NCBI GenBank assembly: GCA_902826455.1
Contig: CADEEV010000015.1
Coordinates: forward strand, 1-64,000
Source of the DNA: an uncultured Acidobacteriota bacterium
Lineage (GTDB): Bacteria; Acidobacteriota; Vicinamibacteria; Fen-336
Reading direction: 5' to 3'
Length of the DNA stretch: 64,000 bases
Part shown: piece by piece, positions 57,903-64,000 of the stretch
How the letters are laid out: the number at the start of each line of letters is the position of its first letter
Numbering within the stretch: position 1 is the stretch's first letter
The notes under the pieces: model-generated
The model's input: only the letters and a program-made list of their open reading frames with translations
Database searches by the model: none
What the model was told of the DNA's origin: nothing
Translations under genes and position numbers: made by a program

Positions 57903-58462
57903 CGGCTTCCCTCCTCGGCTTCCGGCATCAGTGCGGCCCGCAGGCTGACTCGAGCGCGATGCAGGCGTGACTTGACCGCTCCGATCTCGATGTCGACGAT
58001 CCGCGCCACCTCGGCGAGCGACAGCTCCTCGTACTCGACGAGGACGACGACCTCGCGCTGGAGGGGCGGCAGGGCCAGGACGGCGTCCCGGATGCGCCGA
58101 GCGTCCTCGTCCTCGATCAGGACCTGCAGTGCCCGCGCTGGGCCGCCCGCGTCCGGCAAGTCGGACCACGCCTCCCGCCCACCCTGCAGCGTTCGCTTCA
58201 GCGCCTGGTTCCTGGCGGCTGCACACAGGTAGGTGCGCAACGAGGCGCGAGCGGGATCGAAGGCCTGCGGGTGGCGGAGCAGCGAGAGGAAACAGTCGTG
58301 AACGACGTCCTCGGCGGCGTCGATCGACCCGAGCATCCGGCAGGCGAAGCGGAAGAGCACGTCGCGATGCCGCTCGTAGAGGACGACGAAGGCATCCTCT
58401 TCACCCTGGGCCGCTCGTGCGAGCAAGGCTCGATCGCTCGGATCCTCGGCTGAGTCCTTCAT
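57899..58462 (-). CDS. ECF-type RNA polymerase sigma factor
   Basis: A 187-residue sigma-70 family (RpoE/ECF) factor. Region 2: FVVLYERHRDVLFRFACRML and AAEDVVHDCFLSLLRHP, with the -10 recognition helix in SLRTYLCAAARNQALKR. Region 4: LPPLQREVVVLVEYEELSLAEVARIVDIE, split at the turn, and the recognition helix GAVKSRLHRARVSLR. Co-transcribed with the anti-sigma-like and exported-protein genes. Minus-strand TAACAA lies 12 bases before the ATG, so the leader is short. Confidence 0.92.
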   Translation of the reverse strand: MKDSAEDPSDRALLARAAQGEEDAFVVLYERHRDVLFRFACRMLGSIDAAEDVVHDCFLSLLRHPQAFDPARASLRTYLCAAARNQALKRTLQGGREAWSDLPDAGGPARALQVLIEDEDARRIRDAVLALPPLQREVVVLVEYEELSLAEVARIVDIEIGAVKSRLHRARVSLRAALMPEAEEGSR

Positions 58463-58526
58463 CGGCTTCGGATGTTGTTACGCGGAGACGGCGAAAGGAT
58501 ACGGCTTGGCCCTAGCAGCGATGGAA

Positions 58527-59060
58527 CTAATCGCTGAGGCCCAGGGCCCGGCCTTTTCCGGACGGTCCCCCAGCGGAGCTGTCGGCCCCGAGTACCTCGC
58601 TGAGCTGGCTCACGAACAACCTGAGGCCGGCGAAAGCCTTCCAGGTCTGAAGCTCGCTGACAAAGCAGGCCGTCAACAAGAAGGCGACTACTCCCACATT
58701 GGCCCTCGTGTGAACGACGGCCAGAACAACGAGTCCGATCCAAACGAGGTCCAAGGGCAAGGACAGGACCGGGGCACGAATGTCGATCCGAACTGTTCGT
58801 GTGTCAGCACGCTGCGCACACGTGCCGTAGAGGCGGAAGAAGACTCGTCCCCATCCGAAGTCGATTCGAAATCCTTCGTCGTCAACCCTCCGCAGGATTG
58901 CCTTGCCTGGCACTCCGGCGAGTAGGAACTGTGCGGCAGGGTTTGCTGATCCGATCCCTTCCTGCAGTTGGGTCGCGACCTCGACGCAAGACAACGGCGT
59001 CTGCCACTCGACTGCCTGGCCGACTAGCAGTAGTCGCCACAGTGAGAGTTCCGCTGTCAT
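58527..59060 (-). CDS. hypothetical membrane protein
   Basis: A 177-residue protein with a soluble N-terminal half of about 95 residues (ATQLQEGIGSANPAAQFLLA, FRIDFGWGRVFFRLYGTC) and two adjacent transmembrane helices (about 98-115 and 118-135), then an amphipathic C-terminus. Not recognised. Less GC-rich than its neighbours, in keeping with the small accessory genes near 16-20 kb. Confidence 0.55.
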   Translation of the reverse strand: MTAELSLWRLLLVGQAVEWQTPLSCVEVATQLQEGIGSANPAAQFLLAGVPGKAILRRVDDEGFRIDFGWGRVFFRLYGTCAQRADTRTVRIDIRAPVLSLPLDLVWIGLVVLAVVHTRANVGVVAFLLTACFVSELQTWKAFAGLRLFVSQLSEVLGADSSAGGPSGKGRALGLSD

Positions 59061-59108
59061 CGAGCGACGCTCCGTCCAAGGACCAGGAGCCTCTTGCGAG
59101 ACCGGCGC

Positions 59109-59423
59109 CTAGTCGCTGTCGCCGCTCCCGTCCTCGTTCTCTTTCCACATGTACTTGATGTTGTGCTTGAGAAGGAGGATGTTCGGCGCGTCCGTGCGGT
59201 GGACCTTGAGGGCGTGCTTGTCGTACCACTCGATGACACCGCGCAGCTCCTCGCCGTCCTTGAGGAGGATGACCATGCGCGTCTTGTTCGACATCTGCTT
59301 CGAGTAGTAGAAGCTCTCGGCGCTCGTCTGCTCCGGCGGCACGGGCTTCCGCGCGCGGAACTTCGGCGACGTGGTCATGTGCTCCTTGATCTCGGAGAGA
59401 TCGGGCCGGATCAGCTTTCGCAT
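59109..59423 (-). CDS. LSm/Hfq-like RNA-binding protein
   Basis: A 104-residue protein. An N-terminal extension of about 30 residues precedes an Sm-fold core: EQTSAESFYYSKQMSNKTRM, VILLKDGEELRGVIEWYDKH (Sm1 strands) and ALKVHRTDAPNILLLKHNIKYMW, split by turns (Sm2). The core matches Hfq-like proteins of Acidobacteriota, where KH of classical Hfq YKH is retained in LLKHNIKYM. The acidic C-terminal tail (ENEDGSGDSD) resembles the regulatory tail of Hfq. Probable sRNA chaperone, hexameric by family precedent. Confidence 0.8.
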   Translation of the reverse strand: MRKLIRPDLSEIKEHMTTSPKFRARKPVPPEQTSAESFYYSKQMSNKTRMVILLKDGEELRGVIEWYDKHALKVHRTDAPNILLLKHNIKYMWKENEDGSGDSD

Positions 59424-59438
59424 GGCGCTGCTAGCGTT

Positions 59439-60530
59439 CTAGCACGCGACCGCGTCCATCAGCAAATCGAAGGCGAGCAGGGCGTTCGCGTTGCCCGCGA
59501 GGGCCCGGGAGGTCTCGGACACCGCCTCGGCGACCGCTACGGCCCGCTCCCCCAGGCGCGTGCCGCCCAGGCGGGCGAGGCGGGCGCCCTCGTCGGCGTT
59601 CAGGATGCGCGCCGGGTCAGCCCCTTGCCTCAGCGCGGCGACGTCGCGCAGCAGCGAGCGCAGGGCTTTCAGGGCGAGCGCCTTCTCGTCGTCGTCGGCG
59701 TCCTTGAGGGCGTCCGCCGTCTCCATCCGTTGCAGCACCGGCAGGCCGCCCGAGGCGGCCTCGAGCAGGGCGAGCATCGTCTCGCGCCAGCGCCCCCACT
59801 CGCCCGACTGGAACTCGAGGGCGCTGCGCAGGCTGCCGTCGGCCATGGCCGCCTGGACGTGGGCCAGGGCCGGATCGACGCCGGCCTTCTCGACGAGCTC
59901 GCGCTCGATCAGCGCGGCGCCCAGGGGCCCGAAGCGGAACTGCTGGCAGCGCGAGCGGATCGTCCGGAGCAGGCCCTGCGGCGACTGGGTGACCAGGACG
60001 AAATGGGTGTGGGCGGGTGGCTCCTCGAGGCTCTTGAGCAGCGTGTTGCCCGCCGCGTCCGTGATCGTGTGGGCCTCGTCGAGCACGTAGACGCGGCGCT
60101 GGGCCTCGAAAGGCGCCGAGCGCACGCCCTGGACGATCTCGCGCACCTGGTTCACGAGCACGCCCTGCGGCCGGAGCGTGCCGTCCTCGCGCCGCCGCCA
60201 CGGCTGCTCGACGAGGATGAGGTCGGGGTGCAGGCGGAAGTTGAAGCGGAGCGCGTCGTCTTCCTTCTTGTTGTCCTCGGTGGCCGCCTCGCGCGCCGCC
60301 GGCAGGCCGTCGAGGGCCTTGCGGGTGCGGCGGCAGAACGAGCACTCCTCGCACGGCCCGCTCCGGGGCCGCTCGCAGAGCAGGGCGCGGCCGAGGGCCA
60401 GGGCGAGGGCCTTCTTGCCGACGCCCTCGGAGCCCGCGAACAGCATCGCGTGGGGCACCCGGCCGCTGTCGAGGGCGCGGCCCAGCAGCCCGCGGATGCG
60501 CTCGTGGCCGAGGACGCTATCGAACGCCAT
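59439..60530 (-). CDS. holB: DNA polymerase III delta' subunit
   Basis: A 363-residue clamp-loader protein of the AAA+ family. P-loop-like GSEGVGKKA (about 33-41), a four-Cys zinc module (CERPRSGPCEECSFC), RRVYVLDEAHTITDAAGNTLLKSLEEPPAH in adjoining pieces (Walker B and SRC region) and RSRCQQFRFGPL. An insert of about 20 charged residues (AAREAATEDNKKEDDALRF) sits between the zinc module and Walker B. Overlaps the end of tmk by 14 bases, a common tmk-holB pairing. Confidence 0.93.
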   Translation of the reverse strand: MAFDSVLGHERIRGLLGRALDSGRVPHAMLFAGSEGVGKKALALALGRALLCERPRSGPCEECSFCRRTRKALDGLPAAREAATEDNKKEDDALRFNFRLHPDLILVEQPWRRREDGTLRPQGVLVNQVREIVQGVRSAPFEAQRRVYVLDEAHTITDAAGNTLLKSLEEPPAHTHFVLVTQSPQGLLRTIRSRCQQFRFGPLGAALIERELVEKAGVDPALAHVQAAMADGSLRSALEFQSGEWGRWRETMLALLEAASGGLPVLQRMETADALKDADDDEKALALKALRSLLRDVAALRQGADPARILNADEGARLARLGGTRLGERAVAVAEAVSETSRALAGNANALLAFDLLMDAVAC

Positions 60531-61149
60531 GGGGCCTCGCCGGCATCAGGCCGCGGCGCTCCGCCTCGGCCACGATGTGCTCGTGGATGTGGGGCGACGG
60601 CAGCGTGCCGTCGATGATCTGCCAGCGCCCGGGGTCCTCGGCGGCGAGCCGTCGGTAGCCCGCCGCCACGCGCTCGTGGAACTCGCGCACCTCGGACTCA
60701 AGCCGATCGTGGGCCCCGCGCTTGCCCACGCGCGCGAGACCGGTCTCCACCGGCACCTCGAGCAGCACGATCAGGTCGGGCGTGAGCCCGCCCGTGGCGA
60801 CCCGGCCCAGGCTGCGGATCGTCTCCGCGGGGATGCCGCGGCCGTAGCCTTGGTAGGCGAACGTGGTCTCGAGGTAGCGGTCGGAGACGACGGTCCGTCC
60901 TTCGGCGAGGGCCGGCCGCAGCAGGCTCTCCACGTGCTGCGCGCGATCGGCCAGGTACAGCAGCAGCTCGGTCGTCGAGGTCATCGCGTGGTGGCGGCGG
61001 TCGAGCAGGATGCTGCGGATCGCGACGCCCAGCGGGGTGCCTCCGGGCTCCTGGGTCAGCAACAGGCGATCGCCGTAGGCCTCCTGGAGGAGGCGCATCT
61101 GCGTGCTCTTCCCGCTGCCCTCGATGCCTTCGAGCGTGATGAACGGCAT
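60517..61149 (-). CDS. tmk: thymidylate kinase
   Basis: A 210-residue dTMP kinase: P-loop GIEGSGKST (about 8-16), DRYLETTFAYQGYGRG with the DRY motif (type II-like, with the lid Arg in RGAHDRLE), QEPGGTPLG, and LIVLLEVPVETGLAR. ATG at 61149 begins MPFITLEG, the usual family start. Minus-strand TAGAAT lies ten bases upstream and no ribosome site is present. Confidence 0.95.
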   Translation of the reverse strand: MPFITLEGIEGSGKSTQMRLLQEAYGDRLLLTQEPGGTPLGVAIRSILLDRRHHAMTSTTELLLYLADRAQHVESLLRPALAEGRTVVSDRYLETTFAYQGYGRGIPAETIRSLGRVATGGLTPDLIVLLEVPVETGLARVGKRGAHDRLESEVREFHERVAAGYRRLAAEDPGRWQIIDGTLPSPHIHEHIVAEAERRGLMPARPHGVR

Positions 61150-61159
61150 GTGGCCGGGG

Positions 61160-61181
61160 ATTCTATCAGCCGCGCTAGAAT
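61160..61181. promoter_or_regulatory. divergent -10 boxes between tmk and the YkgJ-like gene
   Basis: Minus-strand TAGAAT (61165-61160) lies ten bases from the tmk ATG. Plus-strand TAGAAT (61176-61181) lies eight bases from the ATG at 61190. Same hexamer, same geometry, opposite directions in a 40-base gap. Confidence 0.55.
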
Positions 61182-61189
61182 CCGAGGCG

Positions 61190-61708
61190 ATGCGCGACGG
61201 TGTGCTGCTGCGTGCCGTGAAGGCCGTCGCCCTCCTCACCTTCCGCGTCGACCTCGGCGTCCATCGCCTGCGCCAGCGGCTGCGCCGCGAGCACGTCTAC
61301 GTGCTGGGCGGCGACTGCCGGCGCTGCGCCCGCTGCTGCGAGGCCCCGGCCCTGCGGGCCGGCCCCTGGATCGCGCGCCTGCCGCCCGCCCGGCGGCTGT
61401 TCCTGTGGTGGCAGGAGCGCGTGAACGGCTGGTCGCTCACGGGCGAGGACAAGGCGCAGCACGTGTTCGTGTTCCGCTGCAGCCACTTCGATCCCGCGAC
61501 GCGCCTGTGCGACAGCTACGAGTCGCGCCCCGGCCCCTGCCGCGACTATCCGCGGCTCGTCCTCGAGCAGGCGCGGCCCGAGCTGCTCCCGGGCTGCGGC
61601 TACCGGCCCGTCTCGCCGCGCGCGATTCCGCTGCGCCGCGAGCTCGAGGCGCGCGGCCTGCCGCCCGAGGTGCTGGCGCGCCTCGTCAAGGAGCTGTATC
61701 TCGAGTAG
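61190..61708 (+). CDS. YkgJ-family cysteine-cluster protein
   Basis: A 172-residue protein with the Cys pattern of the YkgJ/CxxCxxCC family: GDCRRCARCCEAPAL (about 42-56), then FRCSHFDPATRLCDSYESRP and GPCRDYP, and a final GCGY. Eight to nine Cys probably bind a metal, either zinc or an Fe-S cluster. Function of the family is unresolved. Ends eight bases from the convergent DUF4388-like gene with no hairpin between. Confidence 0.82.
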   Translation: MRDGVLLRAVKAVALLTFRVDLGVHRLRQRLRREHVYVLGGDCRRCARCCEAPALRAGPWIARLPPARRLFLWWQERVNGWSLTGEDKAQHVFVFRCSHFDPATRLCDSYESRPGPCRDYPRLVLEQARPELLPGCGYRPVSPRAIPLRRELEARGLPPEVLARLVKELYLE

Positions 61709-61716
61709 GGACGGGA

Positions 61717-62796
61717 CTAGGAGAGGACGGCGCCGCGCGCGGGATGCAGGCGCGAGGCGTAGGCGCGGACGCAGCGGCTGAGCGCCGCGGCGATGAGCGC
61801 CGTGGGCTGCGCCTTGTCGGCGAACACCGCGATGCCTTCCTGGGCCTCGGCCACGATCGCCACCAGGATCGCGACGCGGGCGGTCGAGACCTCGAGGAGC
61901 TCCACCTCGTCGGCATCCTCGGTCGACACCAGGTCGCGCAGGTACATCGTCACCGACGGCACCTTCTCGGCCAGGAGACCCACGCGAATAGCCGACGTGC
62001 CCCGGCCCTTGCGGGCCAGGATCGAGCCGGTCAGCAGGTCGAAGATGAAGGCCTGGATGAGCGCGGGCACCTGGAGCGAGAGCTCCTCCAGCACCTGCGT
62101 GCGCAGGCCCGCCTCCTCGGCGGCGATCTGATCGGTCGGCGGCGGCGTGATGTCGTCGCGGCGCTCGAGGCGGCTGCGCACCGAGGTCTGCACCTCGTGC
62201 CGCGTCTTCCACACGTCGCGGGAGAACTCCGAGAGGAACAGGTGGCCGACTTCCTTCTCGATGGCGGAGTCGAGCTTCTGGCGGGCCTCGCCCTTCTCGA
62301 AGGTCAGGCCGCCCGACGTCTCCCAGTAGGTGTTCGAGACGCGGCCGCGCACGAACAGCACCATGGCCGAGCCCGCGTCGGTCTGGATCTCGAGGGTCCC
62401 GGTGTGCTCCGACTTCTCCATGCGCCGCAGGAGCTCCACGAGGTCCGACTTGCTGCCCAGGGTCTCCTTGAGCTTCTGGCGGTTCGTGATCCCCCGCAGC
62501 AGGTGCGCCATGTCGAGGGGCAGCTCGTAGACCGAGATGACGCCCTCGTCGCCGGTGACCTGGGCGCGCAGCCGGTCGAGGGCGGCCTGTCCGTGGTAGG
62601 CGACGGCCCCCTCGCGATACAGGGCGTTCACCTCGCCGCCGAGGTAGTAGAAGATCATGCCGACCGAGGTCGGGAACTTGACCTCGGCGAACCCGGTGAG
62701 GCCCACCTGCTGACAGGAACGGAAGAGATCGTCCAGGGAGATGCGCTGGGTGGCGAGGTCCCAGTGGTGCAGAAGCTTGCTGCCGGGGAATTTCAT
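61717..62796 (-). CDS. DUF4388 (PATAN)-like protein
   Basis: A 359-residue cytoplasmic protein with two repeats of a DUF4388/PATAN-like module: about 15-100 (LDDLFRSCQQVGLTGFAEVKF, IFYYLGGEVNALYREGAVAY) and about 110-200 (VELLRRMEKSEHTGTLEIQ, VLFVRGRVSNTYWE). A C-terminal helical region follows. Such domains occur in signalling and gliding-motility proteins with GTPase modules; none is present here. The nearest minus-strand TAGAAT is 29 bases upstream, inside the divergent RmlD-like gene. Confidence 0.65.
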   Translation of the reverse strand: MKFPGSKLLHHWDLATQRISLDDLFRSCQQVGLTGFAEVKFPTSVGMIFYYLGGEVNALYREGAVAYHGQAALDRLRAQVTGDEGVISVYELPLDMAHLLRGITNRQKLKETLGSKSDLVELLRRMEKSEHTGTLEIQTDAGSAMVLFVRGRVSNTYWETSGGLTFEKGEARQKLDSAIEKEVGHLFLSEFSRDVWKTRHEVQTSVRSRLERRDDITPPPTDQIAAEEAGLRTQVLEELSLQVPALIQAFIFDLLTGSILARKGRGTSAIRVGLLAEKVPSVTMYLRDLVSTEDADEVELLEVSTARVAILVAIVAEAQEGIAVFADKAQPTALIAAALSRCVRAYASRLHPARGAVLS

Positions 62797-62812
62797 TCTT
62801 GCAGGGAGTCTC

Positions 62813-63757
62813 GTGAGCCGCGCTGATTCTACGGCCGCCACGAGGCCCCCACAAGCCGAGGCGTCCCGGCGCGTGCTGCTCACCGGAGCCTCCGGCGTCC
62901 TCGGCGGCACGCTCGCGGCACGGCTCGCCGGACGCTTCGAGCTCGTCGCCGGACGGCACTCGGCCCCGACGACCCACGGCGCCGCGGTCGCCCTCGACCT
63001 TTCGTCCAGGGATTCGGTCGAGGCCGCGTTCGAGGCGGCGCGACCCGGGGCGGTCGTCCACTCCGCGGCCCTGGCCGACGTGGACTACTGCCAGCGGCAT
63101 CCCGAGGAGGCGCAGCGCGTCAACGTCGGCGGAACCGAGGCCGTGGCGGCGGCGGCGGCCCGGCGCGGCCTGCCCCTCGTGACGCTGTCGACCGACACGG
63201 TGTTCGACGGCACGCGCGCCGGCCTCGCGGAAGACGCCCTCCCGAGGCCGCTGCAGGTCTACGGACGGACGAAGCTCGCGGCCGAGCAGGCGGCGCTCGC
63301 GCTCTGTCCCGGCGCCTGCGTGCTCCGGGTCTGCCTCGTGATCGGGCGCGGCCACGGTGGCCGGGGCACGGCCACGGAAGCGATCGCCTGGGCCCTGCGG
63401 GCCGGACGACGCGTGCGGCTGTTCACGGACCAGTACCGCACCCCGATCGACGCCGACTCCGTCGCGGACGCCGTCATCCTCGCCCTCGACCGGAACGGCC
63501 ACGGCCTCTACCACCTGGGCGGCCCGGAGCGGGTCTCGCGCCACGCGCTGGGACAACGCGTCGCGAGCGTGCTCGGCCTCTCCCCCGCCGGCATCGAGCC
63601 CGCAGCCTACGCGGACGCTCCGGGCGACGGACCTCGACCGGCCGACGTGTCCCTCGACAGCGGCCGCGCCCGCGCGGAGCTCGGCTGGACGCCGCGCGGC
63701 CTCGATGCGGCGATCCTGCTGGGGCGTGCGGCGCCGGATATACTTCCGCCGCGCTGA
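62813..63757 (+). CDS. RmlD-like NAD(P)-dependent sugar-nucleotide reductase
   Basis: A 314-residue Rossmann-fold protein of the dTDP-4-dehydrorhamnose-reductase/extended SDR group. NAD(P) loop RVLLTGASGVLGGTLAARL (about 20-38), AALADVDYCQRHPEEAQRVN (typical RmlD), STDTVFDGTR, the catalytic YGRTKLAAE (Tyr-x3-Lys) and TPIDADSVADAV. GTG start at 62813 with GGGAG at 62804-62808. Could make dTDP-rhamnose or reduce another nucleotide-activated sugar; no other rml genes are near. Confidence 0.85.
   Translation: MSRADSTAATRPPQAEASRRVLLTGASGVLGGTLAARLAGRFELVAGRHSAPTTHGAAVALDLSSRDSVEAAFEAARPGAVVHSAALADVDYCQRHPEEAQRVNVGGTEAVAAAAARRGLPLVTLSTDTVFDGTRAGLAEDALPRPLQVYGRTKLAAEQAALALCPGACVLRVCLVIGRGHGGRGTATEAIAWALRAGRRVRLFTDQYRTPIDADSVADAVILALDRNGHGLYHLGGPERVSRHALGQRVASVLGLSPAGIEPAAYADAPGDGPRPADVSLDSGRARAELGWTPRGLDAAILLGRAAPDILPPR
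62826..62831 (-). promoter_or_regulatory. -10 box for the DUF4388-like gene inside the RmlD-like gene
   Basis: Minus-strand TAGAAT 29 bases upstream of the ATG at 62796, inside the first codons of the divergent gene. Predicts a leader of about 22 bases and mutual interference between the two transcripts. Confidence 0.35.
63739..63744 (+). promoter_or_regulatory. -10 box before the last ORF
   Basis: TATACT 16 bases before the ATG at 63761, within the final codons of the RmlD-like gene. Confidence 0.3.
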
Positions 63758-63760
63758 GCC

Positions 63761-64000
63761 ATGGCGACACTCGAGGATCATCTTCGCCGGGTCACGCGCA
63801 ACGCCACGACGCCTCTGCCCGAGGCGGACGTCCTGACCCTGGGCCTGGGTCTCGCGCGCGAGCTGGCGCGCGCCCACGGCGAGACGCCGCCGCGGCACCC
63901 CGACGTCGAGCCCGAGAGCATCGCGCTCGAGGGAAGCGAGCCGCGGCTGGCGGGCGGCGACGCGTCCGGGAGCGTCGCCGAGGACCTGTTCCAGCTGGGA
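63761..64000 (+). CDS. 5' part of a gene cut by the window edge
   Basis: Eighty codons are visible from ATG 63761. The stretch LARELARAHGETPPRHPDVEPESIAL resembles, in two parts, the HRD-type catalytic region of a protein-kinase fold in which the catalytic residues are replaced (H-x-D-x-K-P becomes H-P-D-V-E-P). If so it is the start of a pseudokinase-like protein. Too short to be sure. Confidence 0.45.
   Translation, partial: MATLEDHLRRVTRNATTPLPEADVLTLGLGLARELARAHGETPPRHPDVEPESIALEGSEPRLAGGDASGSVAEDLFQLG

Noticed and set aside
1-64000. CRISPR arrays, rRNA genes, transposases
   Set aside because: I looked for regularly spaced direct repeats, rRNA-like conserved stretches and transposase motifs and saw none.

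Overview
The window is a dense, GC-rich (roughly 70% by eye) bacterial chromosome segment with no rRNA, functional tRNA, insertion sequence or CRISPR array that I can see. The gene set suggests a Gram-negative, menaquinone-using, probably soil or sediment bacterium of the Acidobacteriota or a nearby deep lineage. Indicators are futalosine-pathway menaquinone genes, a PilMNOP/GspD-E-F type II secretion-type IV pilus hybrid whose secretin is followed by a cohesin module, an LSm/Hfq-like protein of a form I associate with Acidobacteriota, and PEGA-containing Ser/Thr kinases. This placement is inference from gene content.

Layout. 0-0.75 kb: lower-GC stretch with a small secreted Cys-rich protein and a decayed tRNA-Gly look-alike. 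0.75-2.6 kb (-): GNAT and a CNNM/CorC-type membrane protein. 2.6-9.3 kb (+): 2-oxoacid dehydrogenase operon (E3, E1alpha, E1beta, E2), then lipB and a membrane protein. 9.3-13.1 kb (-): deaminase-type amidohydrolase, UbiA-like prenyltransferase, UbiE-like methyltransferase and a GAF protein, read as late menaquinone steps. 13.2-15.5 kb (+): GT-C-like membrane protein and a second membrane protein. 15.5-25.7 kb: an accessory stretch of short, mostly plus-strand, often overlapping genes (DUF1801, DinB, LRR, DUF2199, NTF2-like, DHFR-like, VOC, methyltransferase, YdeI-like, YcxB-like and unknowns) resembling an orphan immunity or stress gene array, with one frameshifted gene. 25.6-30.1 kb (-): mqnE-mqnA-mqnC and an orphan peptide-binding lipoprotein that appears to start at CTG. 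30.1-35.0 kb (+): UbiD-family decarboxylase, M23 peptidase, Ca2+/H+ antiporter, STN-domain protein. 35.0-45.7 kb (-): a 13-cistron secretion/pilus operon with almost every junction overlapping. 45.7-49.1 kb (-): sensor kinase, response regulator and PP2C phosphatase with a degenerate receiver. 49.2-54.6 kb: membrane protein, smpB, pdxA, second orphan binding lipoprotein, PA2779-like protein. 54.7-58.5 kb (-): kinase-PEGA-TonB fusion, secreted protein, anti-sigma-like protein and ECF sigma factor. 58.5-64 kb: Hfq-like protein, holB, tmk, YkgJ-like protein, DUF4388-like protein, RmlD-like reductase and a truncated ORF.

Functional links. LipB supplies octanoyl groups for the E2 lipoyl domain of the adjacent dehydrogenase, and LpdA reoxidises the lipoyl arm. 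Menaquinone synthesis is spread over two loci: mqnE/A/C plus the divergent UbiD-family gene, and the prenyltransferase/methyltransferase/deaminase cluster. The secretion operon lies immediately downstream of a three-gene phosphorelay.

The most notable observations are: an in-frame amber codon between the secretin and its cohesin-like tail; a recurrent TANNNT box 6-12 nt before start codons, suggesting that leaderless or near-leaderless transcription is common here; a CTG start inside a CTGA stop/start overlap; and a protein kinase fused to two PEGA domains and a TonB C-terminal domain.
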